A stretch of 64,000 bases of DNA from Chaunax sp. Z400. Lineage: Eukaryota > Chordata > Actinopteri > Lophiiformes > Chaunacidae. Positions 1 through 12,744 of the stretch are shown piece by piece (within the stretch, counting starts at the first letter, position 1; each line of letters begins with the position of its first letter). Below the pieces are notes generated by a model. The model saw nothing but the letters and a program-made list of their open reading frames with translations, had not been told where the DNA came from and made no database searches. The stretch covers positions 9,126,855-9,190,854 of the forward strand of contig CM075204.1 of the NCBI GenBank assembly GCA_037577475.1, written 5' to 3'. The position numbers and the translations under genes were made by a program.

Positions 1-390
1 TTAGCCAAGTCAAACATACCGTATTAGATCCAAACTAGCATTTAAGGCCCTCAACACCCTTTTTCTCAGTCAGCTTGAAATTATGATGGAGAGGAATCCT
101 GCATGAAGAGTTCTGCCAAGGTTACAGCAGCTTTTGTTCTTTCACATGAGATATTTGAGTTTCTGAGTATTTCTCACTGCTTGTGATTTGGGAAGCGTTT
201 CAGAATTTAACAACACAGGAAGCCAAATATGATTATGAGTATTTCAATCAGGAGAGACAAGTGAGTAAAATCAAGGTAATAGTTTATTACATCAGATGAT
301 AAGTCTGTCAGAAAGTGTTTGGCACTTAGACCCTTCAGGGAGATTGTGACTGAAGGGTATCTATCCTGAGCAGCAGCATTATAAAAACCC

Positions 391-620
391 CATGGCACTG
401 ACACTGGTGATGGTGGTGGTGGTGGCTGATGATTCTGCTGAGACTGGTGAAATGATGAAGTTGGTGAATTTGCAAAGACTGATGATTGGGAGGTGAAGGG
501 TGCATATAAGGGCTAAAGATACAGATAGAATCATATTTAAAAAGACAGCTGCAAGATGATAGGCTAACAATGCAAGGTGTGTCACTGTGCTATTGGATAG
601 ATGTGACCAGCTGATGAGAA
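391..620 (-). repeat. dispersed repeat, inverted relative to 4986-5753 (uninterrupted copy)
   Basis: The reverse complement of this stretch aligns with 4986-5154 followed directly by 5665-5753. Shared blocks include AGCACAGTGACACA, ATCTTGCAGCTGTCT, TTCACCAACTTC and TCATCAGCCACCACCACCA. The copy at 5 kb is split by a 510-bp TIR element, while this copy runs straight through. The superfamily is not assigned. The short reading frames that cross it have no known similarity. Confidence 0.6.
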
Positions 621-3600
621 AATAGGCAGATCCAGGGGTGGGGCCAGAGGGGCAATGGCCCCAGCTGAAATCTGATTGGCCCCTGAAGTGCCCTTGTCCT
701 GTCACATGTCTTTTTTTTTTAGTGGAGCCTCAAACACATCTTGTAACTATAGTGATGTTACGTTTATGACATGTTGGAGGGAGTTCTGCACCCTAGTTTA
801 AAACTCAATAAATATGAAAGTTAGGACTTTTTTGGCCTACATATTTGAACATGGCACAATTTGCAAAATATATCTAATTGTGTGTGTGTGTGTCTTTTCC
901 CAAAGCTATAGGGCCAGTGGCAAACAAGGAATGAAATGTGTACAGATCTTACTGAATAATGAAATGTTCATGGATGTTGGATATATACTTACTTACTAAG
1001 ATAATTAGTAGATTTAAAATAAAGTAATAAATTACAGCAATGTGCTTTGTGTTTTGTACAAGGTAAAGCACAAAAGCTGGTGAGTTTCCTTTAGACACAA
1101 ACATCCTGGGTTTGAAACTGAATGAAAACTGACTGCTGTTAATAACCTCTTTATTGTCTCTCTGTCAATTAATCTAATAATAAAAATATGAAGATAATTT
1201 TTAATAAGCCAACTTGTACCACATGTAGCATGAAAACTCGTTCCAGCTTCTCTCTGATACTGAACATATTTTTCTTCTCTTATCAAACTGGGACTAAAGA
1301 AAAATAGCATTTAATATTCCGATACATGTACAATCAAAAAGCCTGTGATTCGGCTCTGGCTTATCACACAACACCTGACAGCCGACAGCTGAGCCGAGGG
1401 ACAGCAAAAAAAAAAAAGACTCAAATCAGGTTGCCACGTTCTCTTATCCCTTTTTTTTTTTAGTCCTGAGGAACGACACAAGCACCTGCCACAAATGTAG
1501 TAATACTGATTGTCTTTGAGATGACAGAAACACAATAAGCACCGCAGCTAATCAAATCCGACATCTCAACGCATTAGAAGCTGCATTAGCATGAAATTAT
1601 GACCCGCAAAACTGAAATGAATTAGTTTCCTGCTGACTCCCACACACCTGACTGGCTGTAAGGGAGAAAGACATTTTTTTCCCTACATCATTTATTTATT
1701 TTCTCCCATGTTGCTCTGCAGTTATTGAGCTGACAAACTCATCCACAGCAGCGAGGCTCAGTGACGGAGTCTCGCACAAGGACACCAGGCTGTCACAGGG
1801 AACAAACACATATCCTTCCAGTTACGGGACGGACTCTGCAGCCACAATGTGACTTTGACAGACTTCATAAAAGAGCTGACCAAAATGTCACTTGGTGATT
1901 CCGCCGTCTTTAGACCTTGATGCAATTTTGACAGTTTGATTTAATTTCCTGAATGTCCTTCATGAAACTCTTTGAGTTTATGAAGCTGGAGAGTTTAGTG
2001 AATTCTATCCACTCGTGTTTGACCTTCATGTTAGCATTGACACTAATGCTAAGGGATTTTTTTTAGTCTTGATATCCAGTTTTAAAGGCACTTTATTTCT
2101 GTTGTTGTGTGCTATTTTCCATTACAATTTTAAAGTTGATATTAAGCCTCTGAAACACATTTAGATCACCATGGGACATAAAGATTGTTCACTGATTCTT
2201 AGATCAATGAAGATGATTTATCACGTGTTTTTCATTTCTTACAGTACATACTTTAAATCTGCAAAGAAAGTAAATGAAAAAAACAAAACAAATCACTGTT
2301 GGATTTCGAGTTTTATTTGTTCATGACTCTAACATGTTTATAGATGCTTTGTGTCCATACTACAGAACACAAATACTCTAGACTTTAGACTATTTTTTGT
2401 TCCACTGAGAGAATACTATGTCACTGGTCTGCAAAGAAAGCAATATTTTGATTGGTTGATGACACTGATGCTCACTGACGGAAATAAAATCACAGCACAA
2501 GTAAAAATCCTGCTTTTCAAATTCAGAATTCAACTTTATTATTCAGCACTTTGGAAAAAATCATGTTCTAATGATCTCTCAACATGTCGAACGATTCAGA
2601 GACAAAATATTATTCGGCAAATATGTAAAGTAAAAAGTATCAAAATGCAGAAAAAGGCCCGTTTGAATGATTGCTAATACCGATACTTATGCACATCATT
2701 GCATATAACTGCTAAAAATAGAACAAATTTAAACTTAATATAATGATGGATAAATTATTCATATTTACTATGAAATAATCATTCAGCTTAGCCATGACAA
2801 GATTATTATGTATACATTTTTAAAAAATCTAAGATGAATCAAAAACACTTAATTCTCTTTAATGTATTTAAGTATAAAATATTATATATTATAGAAGTAT
2901 AAAATATTATAAAAGGTACAATCACCTAAAATTGTACTGAAGTGCAGTACTCATGCTAGTTAGTCAAGTTATTTACCCTCAAAATGACTGATATCACACC
3001 ATCAGTCCTTTAGGTCTCGAATGCGACACAAATGTTCTTATTTGAACTAAAATGTTTCGACTGCACTCATTGATAATTCATGAAGCCTCAGCTAAGAGAG
3101 CAATTACAGGGAGGCAAACAATCGTCCGCTGTGTTATGAGATCTTAACTATAAAAAGAAAGAAGAGGAGTCTTCGGTTTTAGAGAGCTACACTGATCTGA
3201 TGAGTGCTGCTACGTGCTGATGGTGCCAGGCCATATCTGAAGGTGGGGTTGGACTGAAATAAGACACTGCATCATGAGACAGTGATGCATGGACAGTTTG
3301 ATCAAAGGAAGACTAAGGTTGAGACCATTTGGCTGTTGCGGTTTTGATGAGTGCGGCCTCTCAGATAGCATCTCGACTTGTCGTTACGGAAGGTCGTTTT
3401 GGTGGTTAAATCTCTGAAAGGGCACTCAGCATCAGTGTCAGGTAACAGCGCTCATATCTGCTCTGCCTCGGGTTCTTGTTTGGTGAAATTTGAAATCAAG
3501 GCCTTCCTCGCTTTGGCTCGATTCACGCCGGAGCTGGAAGTGTCCCGGTCGGTTTTGACCTCACATGAGATTACGTTTTATAATCAGTGCGAGCTGTAAA

Positions 3601-4985
3601 AAGCCGTGGGGTGTTGCTTTTTGCACTTTCGAACAGAATGAAACGGATTCAGATGATTTCCGTTTTGCTGAAGTGCAAGGAAGATCTCAGACGCTGCAAT
3701 TAAAAGCAAAGAAAAAGTTAAAAAAAGTAACTTGATTGGTGATTGGAGAAGAAAAGATGTGAAAAAAAATCAAGTGAGACCTGTTAGAAACGAGTGATAT
3801 TTATTGCATGTGGATATTTCACAGAGCTGTCACGTCTTTGGGTTTGTGATATGACTACGTTCTAGTGTTGATGTGAACAGTCATCCAAAAATAATCATAT
3901 ATGAGGAGGAAATCAGAAGTGAGCATGGAAGGCCTTGAGGAGTGAACTGAGCCACTTACAGTCCCTTTCGTCAGACTTTGGATTGAGCGTCACGCAGCCG
4001 AGAAGCTGGATCCTGCTGCGGGCTGGCCTATCATCATTTGATTAGCAAGTAATCAGGACAATGTGCTAAAGCAGAACTCTTTTTATAGTTTAAAGTTCAT
4101 ACATCAACTTCAACACGACCCTGACGGCTGTCTCGTCGTGTTTATGAAGCGAACTGAGGAGGATTTGTGGCAGATGCTTCACAGAGCGCGTGACAAAGAC
4201 TGAGCAAACTCCCTTGTTTGGCGTGACAGGGTTGAGAGCTTCACTCCTCAACTGTCACAAGGGAACATCTGTGTTTTGGCAAATGAGCGATGTTTGCTCG
4301 GCGATGGAGAAATCGGCTCCCTGCAGCCGTCCGAGGTGACAGTCTCTGTCACGGTCCAAGTGAGGAGTGAGATAGGGATGAAGGGGGAGAGGGGTAATCC
4401 CTGTATCAAATCCTGCTGCAGAAACAGAGCGGGAAAGTCCAGCTTTTTATGGTTTAGCGACACTCCCTCCCCTCCGCCTGTCCTGCTGTGGATTACACAC
4501 GTGCCTTGAGCTTTTCAAGAGTGCATCTTTGTACAATTGAGGAAAAGTGAAAATTGATTCTTATGCTTTTAAAATGATTACTGCCACAACTGTAAAGCAC
4601 ATTATGGTTTACTACTAAAGCTGCTTAACAGGCAAAAATATTCATGGAAAAATATACAAGTCTTATAAGCCTTAAAGAGTCTGAAACAAGGAAGAACTTC
4701 CCTTAAAGTCCCCTCGACTTAAGCCGTGTTTTCACTACTTCATTTGGACGTTGTGCAGATTAATAGATGTGTGAAGTTTGATACTAAAGGATAGATTTTC
4801 ATCTATTAAAGGGAAATGGCTTCTCTTTGCTCACCGTAAATGAAGCTGTAGCAAAGGTTCGTTCAGGAAAACAATTTCCTTTGCACACTTAGGTCATAGT
4901 TCATTCTCATACCCTGTCATTCACACCTCTCACACATATTCAGCCTTAATATCCTGCTGTGATTGTCAGGGGCTGTGGATTGCGA

Positions 4986-5753
4986 CATCAGCTGTTCTCG
5001 TCTCACATCCATCCAGTAGCACAGTGACACAGCTTCACTGTCAGACAATCATCTTGCAGCTGTCTCTTTAGATATGATCCTCTCTGTACTTCTAGTTCAC
5101 TCATGCTATCATTATGTACACCCTCCACCTCCCCATCACCAGCCACTCATCACAAGCCACTTTCAGACAGGCATTGTGCAACAGCGCCAAAACTAATTCC
5201 CTTCTCTGTGACCCCTACGGTTTGTTCAAACTGGACCAGCCCAAGGCGTCACAATGCCACCTCGGTGTGTGCGTTCACAGTGTACGCCGGCATCCTGCAA
5301 CATGAATAGGTGTGACGTACGCCACAATAGCGAGCATAAAAGCTGATATGTTTCTCTATCTCCCCAGTTTAGCGGTCATTTTCTGTGGTTCTTCAAATAA
5401 CGGACTTCCTGTTGCTACTGCATCGTTAAATCCCCCGGGGTTGGCCGCACACCTGAACATATTACTACAGCGTCACACCCATTTTGCAACGCCGGGGCAT
5501 CTTCATTCATACAGATGCTAGTTTCGTCGCTGTTACTACCTCTCGAGGCGTCACAGAGGGGGAACAAACTGACACCCCATTACGCCTTCATTGCCTTCAG
5601 ACAGACTCCGGGGCAGAATAAAGTCGAAACAGGCCCGGAATGATAACGCTGTCTGAATGGGGCTACAGATTCACCAACTTCTTCACTTCACCAGCCTCAT
5701 CAGTCTCAGCAGAGTCATCAGCCACCACCACCAGTCTCTGCACTCCAATGGCA
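4986..5753 (+). repeat. dispersed repeat copy split by a TIR element
   Basis: The two flanks (4986-5154 and 5665-5753) together match the reverse complement of 391-620. The central 510 bp (5155-5664) have no counterpart there. This is the pattern of a filled insertion site against a paralogous empty site. The host repeat family is not recognised by name. Confidence 0.6.
5155..5664. mobile_element. non-autonomous TIR element, copy 1 (510 bp)
   Basis: It begins AGCCACTTTCAGACAG and ends CTGTCTGAATGGGGCT, so the two ends are imperfect inverted repeats of about 16 bp. The trinucleotide ACA flanks both sides (5152-5154 and 5665-5667) and may be the target duplication. The interior is closely related to the copy at 12948-13307: both share the segments around AAAAGCTGATAT, TTCTTCAAATAAC, GACTTCCTGTTGCT and AACAGGCCCGGAATGA. 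There is no transposase frame, so it depends on a partner element. The 3-bp duplication would suit the PIF/Harbinger group, but the superfamily is not settled. Confidence 0.65.
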
Positions 5754-8700
5754 GTTCTCCAAATGAGGCTGTGGTTACAATATAAATTCCCACGTCAATA
5801 CATGCATGCAAAATATTTACATACTAATTACTACTACTACCACTACTACTGCTTTATTAAATAGTCTTACATTTCACTTTACATTGTCTACTATATACAG
5901 AATGCTATTATTTCTCTGTCCACCGCAATCATGGTTTTTTTCTAAAATACTGACCGAAGGGTTGATGGTTGAAGAATTCTTCCAAAATTAATTTGTTACA
6001 TTTAGTAAAGTCTGATTGTCAGCCATTGTCTCTTAGATGACGTAATACCTCTTAGAATGTTTCATACAGGGTTTGCATGTTGTCGACATTATTTGCATAG
6101 TTAGAATCACATTAAAAGTCTTCCTCAACATGCACAGAGCAGGTGAAAGAATTCCTCTTCTTTAAAAAAAAAAAAAAAAAAAAGATTCGCTATTATTAGT
6201 CCAAGGACGATGGAGTCCTTCACTCACTAATGGATATTATTGTGGCTTTGTGTAAGCTCATCAGAGTAGGAAAATAAGTGACACAAATGGGACAACAATG
6301 ACAGCGGAGGTCAGAATCAAGATCAACTTGCAGTCCTTGATTTTACTTATGTTCAGCATTGTTCTGTCAAATCAAATACACAGTTCTATTTCCTCTTACA
6401 TCTGAACACTCTTCTAAATCATGACGGCAGAAGAAGAGCTTATCTTTCCCCTATGATGTTCTAAAGTATGAAGATGTTTGTCATGTTGAATTTGTCCTTG
6501 TTTCAGGTTGAATGTTCACTGAAAAATCGTATCGTTAGTTCGCTAAAGAAACATCTTTTCATGTCCTGTCTGTTAGTTCCACCATCCTGGCTTCAGCTCT
6601 TGTCAAGCAATCTTTGTTAAGCCGTCACCTGGCTGTGCATCCAAACACAGAAAACCCTCCATCTCTCTCCAGGAGGATGAAGGATTTGTCTCTGCTGTAG
6701 TCTTTAACAGATTATAAAGGTAATCTTTTATATCTTTTATATCAGAATAAAAACCATCTTTCTTATATAAGCTCCAGAACAGCCTAATCTGTTTAAGTCT
6801 AATTATTACAACCTGAATTTGCCTTTAATATCTAATGCTAACCTTAATGAACAAATTAGGACTTCACCAGAAAACCATGTTAGTCATAAATAGAGATGAC
6901 ATAACGTTGATAGTTCAGGGCTAGCACATACTCAGACAGTGGTATAAATGCATTAACTAACATTTGATAAAATTACCTCAGCAAACAAAGGTTTGTAGTA
7001 GCTGAGCTAACAAGCTAATGATAGTTTGCCATTATCAGAATAATACTAAATACTAAAGGTTTTTAGAAATAATGAATAATAAAAAGCACCACAGTAAACA
7101 AATAATAATACATGTAGCCTCTTATCTAATAACCCAAAAATAAAAGAAATATATGAATTAAAGAACATTGAAGTCATAGATATAAACTATTTAGCTGCTC
7201 TGTAATCTAGTTGTATGACAGTGGATGCTTGTGAACAGGCTGTGATTGGCTAGGTGCTGTCTTTTACTACCCCACCCCATTTCATGATGTCACGGAAGAT
7301 TGGCGGATGGGTACTGGTGACGTTCTGGGTGGCTTCACCCATTCATTCATAATTATCTCTCACTACTGGAGCTTATAACCATATTCATACTCGGGGTGCA
7401 TCACTGATACTCATTTCAGTAGATGAGCCAGAAGGGATGTCCTGCCATTGTCTTGTCTCTGCACAACACTGACACTCGCTTTTTGCTGCAAGTGGCTGAT
7501 TTCCCAGCACATGGACATATCTATCACCTAGCAGCAGCTTATTTAAACCATACAGTATATTTATAGGTTACTGTACAGAGTCTACAGGTGATAAATATAT
7601 GTCTTCTAATGGAGGAGTGATTTTGTATACGGTGAAAACAGTCTAAAAACTCCACATGTAAATGTGTCCTGATTTGTGCTCATCTGTCGCTTCTTGGTTC
7701 AGCAATCTCTTAATAAATATAAAAGAAAAAAAATATTTAAGGCATTTGTTTATACAGGAAGCTTGTATGGATCTATATGTAAAACATTAATAATACGGCT
7801 GTGATGTGTAAAACTGTTTTACATGTTCTAATTGGTTGGTATTTGTGGAGTGGCATTCATTTTCAATAACCCAAAATTATGCACAAATAACTGTACACAT
7901 TTTAAAATCTTGCGTTTCAATTGTAGATCGTGCAATACACATTTGTGACCACTTTGAGTCCAGTTTCTCTCCATAAGATTGCCCACCACCACGTGTAATG
8001 TGGAACCAGGACAACCTGATAGGTCCTCGACTTGGTAACCAAGCTAGCATGCTAATGAGTCCGAATATGGTCACCAGCAGCAGAGGAAGGGAATATAACA
8101 GATGGGACCATAACCTTAGGTTTTTGATATATTGTTCCGCCTCACTGTCAGTACAGGAGAAACTAAATATTGGGTGAATTGTCAGGCTCGGGGTTATTGT
8201 TACTGTGTCTCCAGATAACAGTAAACCAAATGTTATTTTTTTATCGACAGCAGTGAAGTGAAAGTAGACCCTGGGCAGTGCAGCTTTTTGCCCTGGCAAA
8301 TATTTTTCCAATTCATTTCTGTCTTTTCAGTAGTTAGATTAAAAAACCTTAAGTTAAAATGGGCTGGTCCTAATAATATGAATTTGATTTACAATTGAAT
8401 TGTACTTCCAAAAGAAAATAAGGTAAAAAAGAGCAATTTGCTTTTCATTATTATTATGAAATCATAAGTTGGGAATTCTAATTCGCTTTGTTCATTATTT
8501 ATGTGGAATTACTGGATGTGTATTTTGAGGTTCAGGGACATTTTTGCTCCTGTACATCAGAGATAAGGTTAGCAGCATTATTGCAGGATATAAATGCAAC
8601 TGTTTTGATTTAAATAAGGGGAAGGATTTTCTGTGATTGCTACAGTACTATTTGTGAGTGTGGAAGTCTTTTAGAAGTTCCTCAGTAAGCGTGTCCGCTC

Positions 8701-9555
8701 ATCAAGGTCAGGCCTCGAGAGGAGTCTTTTTAGAGCGGACCCGTTGGTCTGCTGCCATCTAATTTGTTTCAGAGAGAGGAGAAGAGTGGGAGGGCAGGAC
8801 GAAACGACTGAGACGACCAGAGTTTTGGTCAGAGATATGGGCTCTTGCTTCATTCAGTTTTAAACAAATTCACTTTGTACTCTTGAAAGGAAATCCGATG
8901 ATCTACACCGCAGGCTCAATACGCCTCACAACAGAGCCGACTCATAACAAAGGGATAAAAGTCCAATCTCTGGATAAATTTGAACAGGCAAATCCAGGAG
9001 AACTGAGGTGACACCGGTGAAAAGAATATGCATAATTCCTCAATGAAGGTGTTCATTTGCATTTGAAAGTATCCTGAAGTGCAGCACACAATATACTGTA
9101 GGCATGAAAACATTCTGTCTCTGCTGGCAAAAGGAGAAATATAGCGCTGCAGACAATCAGTGGATAATTATGCATTTCATTTAAGCTCCAGTTTATTAGT
9201 CTTTGTTTCTCATCTGCTATCCTCCAAACATCAATATGAACTTCATGTTTCATGCTTATGGCAATCATTATAGACTAAAATGCACAATTAAATCTCCACT
9301 GGAGAGTTTCTGAGTCCGAGTTTGTTTCCTCCCAGAACAATCATTTGACTTTTTGTTATAACCTGCAATATAAAGTCCCCAGTGGCAAAAAAAATGCTCC
9401 AGAATTTAAAGATGCATAAAATAAATGAATTATACGTGTAATAACATTTTAGGACTTGAATGTAATTATCATCAAGATAATTATCTTTATTGATCCAGCC
9501 TGAATAAATTCTAGGGAAAAGAAAACCATGATTCTATAGCTCATCACATTTAAAA

Positions 9556-9697
9556 GAATAATTTACATTTTGGGAAATATTTGCTTTCTTTTTTATATTA
9601 GGAGATAAATTTAAATCTAGAGTCAGAACACAGTCAGCCTAGCTTAGCATATAGACTGGAAGGAACAAAAAACAGCCAGCTTGACTCTGTCCAAGGG
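9556..9697 (+). repeat. fragment of a common teleost dispersed repeat
   Basis: The string with TTGGGAAATAT, CTAGCTTAGCATATAGACTGGA and CAGCTTGACTCTGTCCAA resembles a repeat often seen in teleost intergenic DNA, where it reads roughly 'gttagcttagcataaagactggaaacag...ctggctctgtccaaagg'. It stops abruptly at 9697, where a second repeat type begins. The family name and class are not assigned. Confidence 0.45.
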
Positions 9698-9850
9698 GCC
9701 GTTTACACGACCATTTCACCCATAAATGGAAACCTTTTGTTGCGTTTTGGTCGTCCGTTTATACGAGAACGGCGTTTTTAGGGACTGCAACTGCAAACGC
9801 ACCGACGGCAACACTCCTATTTTTGAACAATAACAACGACGGCAACATAT
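9698..9850 (+). mobile_element. transposon-like fragment with a GGGGCCGTTTACACGACC end
   Basis: It starts with a terminal-repeat-like string, GGGGCCGTTTACACGACCAT, followed by a C/G-dinucleotide-rich body (GCGTTTTGGTCGTCCGTTTA, AACGGCGTTTTTAGG). A diverged relative lies at about 52245-52378 (GCGTTTTCAATCG, GAAACGCCGCCATGTGAAGG). The last part, 9822-9847, shares 25 of 27 bases with a unit of the minisatellite at 31551-31577. No coding capacity is seen; the class is probably a non-autonomous DNA transposon (inference). Confidence 0.45.
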
Positions 9851-12234
9851 TTTCTGATGAAATTTAAGCATAACATTAAGCAACAAGGTGGCCGATCAGA
9901 AAGCTGTTACATGAATAATTTCCATTATGTGAGTCAGTTATAAAATGCAGGAAAAGCCAGTTTAAAAAGTTTAGAAAAGCCTCCTTGAAATGGAAACTTT
10001 GTTTAATCAGTGGAAAGAAAGCAGCTAAAAAGACATTTACTCCTAGGAAAATGTGATGATGATTAAACAGCAGGTGCTTTGGAGAAATACAGCAGTTTTT
10101 TTGGTTTCCATCCAAACTTGAAGGTCAAGTTGCCAAACTGCCTCAAACTGTATCAACTGCTGGGCGACCCGCTCTGCCGAGCACACTGCTGCTCCAGTGA
10201 CAACACAGCACACCCCGGACAATGACATGACATTTATGGAACTGGACTCTAAGACAGCATCCAACAAATTACACTGCAGCGCTCTGTCCTGACACACACA
10301 CAAACACACACCACTGTGAACCGCAAACCCAAACCGAATGGTGGCCATCTCAAGCGAGCCTCCGCTGGTGAACCAGCAGCTATAAATCTGTCGCCGCTGA
10401 AGATGAACATGAGCATTCACCGCTACGAGCACAATCACCCAGGTGTACAATTTGATGGTCCATGTGAACAAATACACATACCTCACCATTACCTTGCCAT
10501 CACGCTTAACATCTGAGTGAATCCCCTTCTCTTGAACTCCCTGCTAAGTGTCATGAAGCAGGAAATCTGCCTTTATAGAGCCTTACAGCATTTTGTTGAA
10601 ACAATAAATGCCGAGCAGTCAATGTAAATGCACGGGGGAAAGCATATTAACCACACAACAGTCAAGAGTTTATTGTTACAGTGCTGACTCACACCAACAC
10701 ATTACTTAGCGATACTGTGTTGTTGCAAAACAGTACAAACTTTTGCTGCTGCTTGTTTTTATCTGCTAACTTAAAATCACTGCTGCAGATCTTGTTACCC
10801 CAATCTGTGTTTCTAAAAATCTCATTTTAGTGACACAATGTTTTTAAAAAAAAAAAAAGACAGCTTGTGAAAATGGGTCCAAGAATCAACCATAATCTGT
10901 GCTCACATTAACTTGTCCTGTTAGAATGAATAGATTCAGGACCTCCTAAAGGGGCAGTGGAGGAACCCACACATCACAGATAGAGGTAATGAGTGAGCCG
11001 TCTCGTCTCTGCACCATCTCTGGTGCAATATCTCAAAAGGACAGACATACAAAGATAATCGAATTAAAGAAAATGCTTTCATGTCTACCACCTGGTGGAT
11101 GGGACTCTTTTTCTACTTCTTCTTCTTTCGGCTGCTCCTTATTAAAGGTAGATGCACAAGCAAAATCCAGCAAAAAGCAGTGTCTGCATTTTCTCACATT
11201 ATTTAAGTCAAAAGACCAGTTGTTAGCAGAGAATCTTATATGTGCATATTATCCATAAGAGAACTTGTTCCCCTTCCCTTCATAATTTCAGAGTCCACAC
11301 TAAACATGCGAGTCCTGTCTGTGCTATTTTGACCCATCACTCGGCTCTAATTGCTGTGTGAAGCTGAGAGATATGAAAAACCTGAATAAAAGGTCATGTT
11401 CCCTCGCCAAAATAAACGTAATTAGACTAATAATCTGAGAACCCCAACGAGGTTTAGCCAATCTATATGTCAATGAGGCAGGCAGGAGGTGGTAAATAAG
11501 GCATAAACGCAGCTTGTAATATTGTATCCTCACGCCATACGATACCATGCCTCTTCCAGTAATTACCGTACCGCTGCCCGTCTGAAATGTGATCGCTGTC
11601 TGTCAATGATAACAAACTGCGCCGGGTGGCTTATGCAGTGTGGTCTCAGCTCCACCACTTCATTAGGGAGAGGGAGTGCAGAGGAGGGCTGGATTAGCCA
11701 CTGTGGCCTTCTCGCTTACTTCCACTCTGCTGTAGGGCCTAAAGAGACTTCCCTGAAGCCTGCCGGGGCTGCGGAGGGTCTTCACCTCCTGCCCATGCTC
11801 CCACTGTAAGAGGAGAGAGGGGAGGGGGTGCGGGGGGAAGAAACGGGATTTGGAGACAGTGATCTCATGCACATTCACAGCTGTAGTTTGTTTTGAAAAA
11901 GCAGGGCGATGGATAAGAGCCTTTATCTCCTTTAGAAAAGAGCAAATACACATTCAGACAAGCAAAGCTAGTGTGAAGTTTAAGTGTGAGCTCGTGGAAC
12001 AGCACCCTCTTCTTGTTGTGCATCATAGAATCCTTCAAATCCCACTCACAGGCTCACACTGTGGAACGGCAGAATGGAGACTAATGGAGCTGTTCAAAGA
12101 CTGTTAGTTAATGTAAGACAAAACGTCTGGTGTTGAAATGCTAAACATGAATGCTTTGCCTGACATAGGTAAGAACAAATAGTGTAATACATCATTACCT
12201 CCTCATGGTGACGCTCCTCTTTCCTCCTCCCAGG

Positions 12235-12337
12235 ATGAGTGAGCGATACGCGCAGATCGGAAGAAAAGGGGCTCTGCTTGTAATGGTGCTTGTGATCAGT
12301 GTCTGGGAGATGGCCGTACCAACAGGAGCCGCTACAG
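12235..12337 (+). CDS. tafa2: tafa2 coding exon 1 (signal peptide)
   Basis: This exon encodes residues 1-34 plus the first base of codon 35. It begins MSERYAQIGRKG, followed by a hydrophobic core at residues 13-24 (ALLVMVLVISVW) and a small-residue stretch ending PTGAAT, the layout of a secretory signal peptide cut around residues 28-35. Human TAFA2 starts MSKRY and also has a short basic N-terminus before the core. A strong acceptor (long pyrimidine tract ending CCTCCCAG) ends at 12233, one base before the ATG, so the start codon sits at the beginning of an internal exon and an untranslated exon must precede it. The donor is G|GTGAGC at 12338. An upstream in-frame ATG at 12205 lies in the intron and is not used. 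Confidence 0.92.
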
Positions 12338-12707
12338 GTGAGCACATTACAACTAAAATCGCATCAACCTGCTGCTCTGTGGAGAGTTTCTCCATATAAA
12401 CATGTCTCATGACTGGTTTCTAATTGGAACCAGTGCATCAGAAGGTCTAAAACGTCACCTCCTGCTCTTATCTTTGTGCAATTTGTGGTAAATCCCACAT
12501 CTTATGGAATGAGAAACATAATAATTTTATGATACTGCTAAAGTTCCCAAAGCTGTCATGGTAGCCTGTTAGTTGAGCAAAATTATTAGCATATTATCTA
12601 AAAGACTACCTGCTGCTTTCTTGTATGTGAGGATCCTTCACGACTATGAACACACACTGTAACTTAATTAAATCAGTCATACACCATCCTGCTGCCATAA
12701 ATACTCA

Positions 12708-12744
12708 GAGTACCTAATGTGTATTAGGTACTCATTAGGTACTC
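12708..12744. repeat. 11-bp perfect hairpin with duplicated arm
   Basis: GAGTACCTAAT (12708-12718) and ATTAGGTACTC (12723-12733) form a perfect 11-bp stem with a 4-base loop. The right arm is then repeated exactly in tandem at 12734-12744. It lies directly against the 5' end of the SINE. Confidence 0.7.

Larger units (their letters stand above)
1..12233. other. upstream non-coding region of tafa2
   Basis: No exon with family similarity could be recognised on either strand. Reading frames here are short (148 codons at most) and resemble no protein known to me. The stretch holds an inverted pair of dispersed repeats (about 391-620 and 4986-5753), a 510-bp TIR element (5155-5664), two abutting transposon-like fragments (9556-9850), short poly-A/T runs (for example 6164-6183 and 10843-10858) and a TG run near 881-894. 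The tafa2 coding exon starts with a splice acceptor, so the promoter and at least one untranslated exon lie somewhere upstream, here or outside the window. About 11380-11720 is less repetitive, with homeodomain-type TAAT cores, and could be regulatory, but this is a guess. Confidence 0.6.

Noticed and set aside
7877..8311. 144-codon minus-strand frame with a hydrophobic segment
   Set aside because: It has one possible membrane segment but no family similarity, conserved neighbour or splice support.
12205..12234. Upstream in-frame ATG of tafa2 (ten extra residues)
   Set aside because: It lies before a strong splice acceptor and would be removed with the intron; human TAFA2 starts at the MSKRY position.
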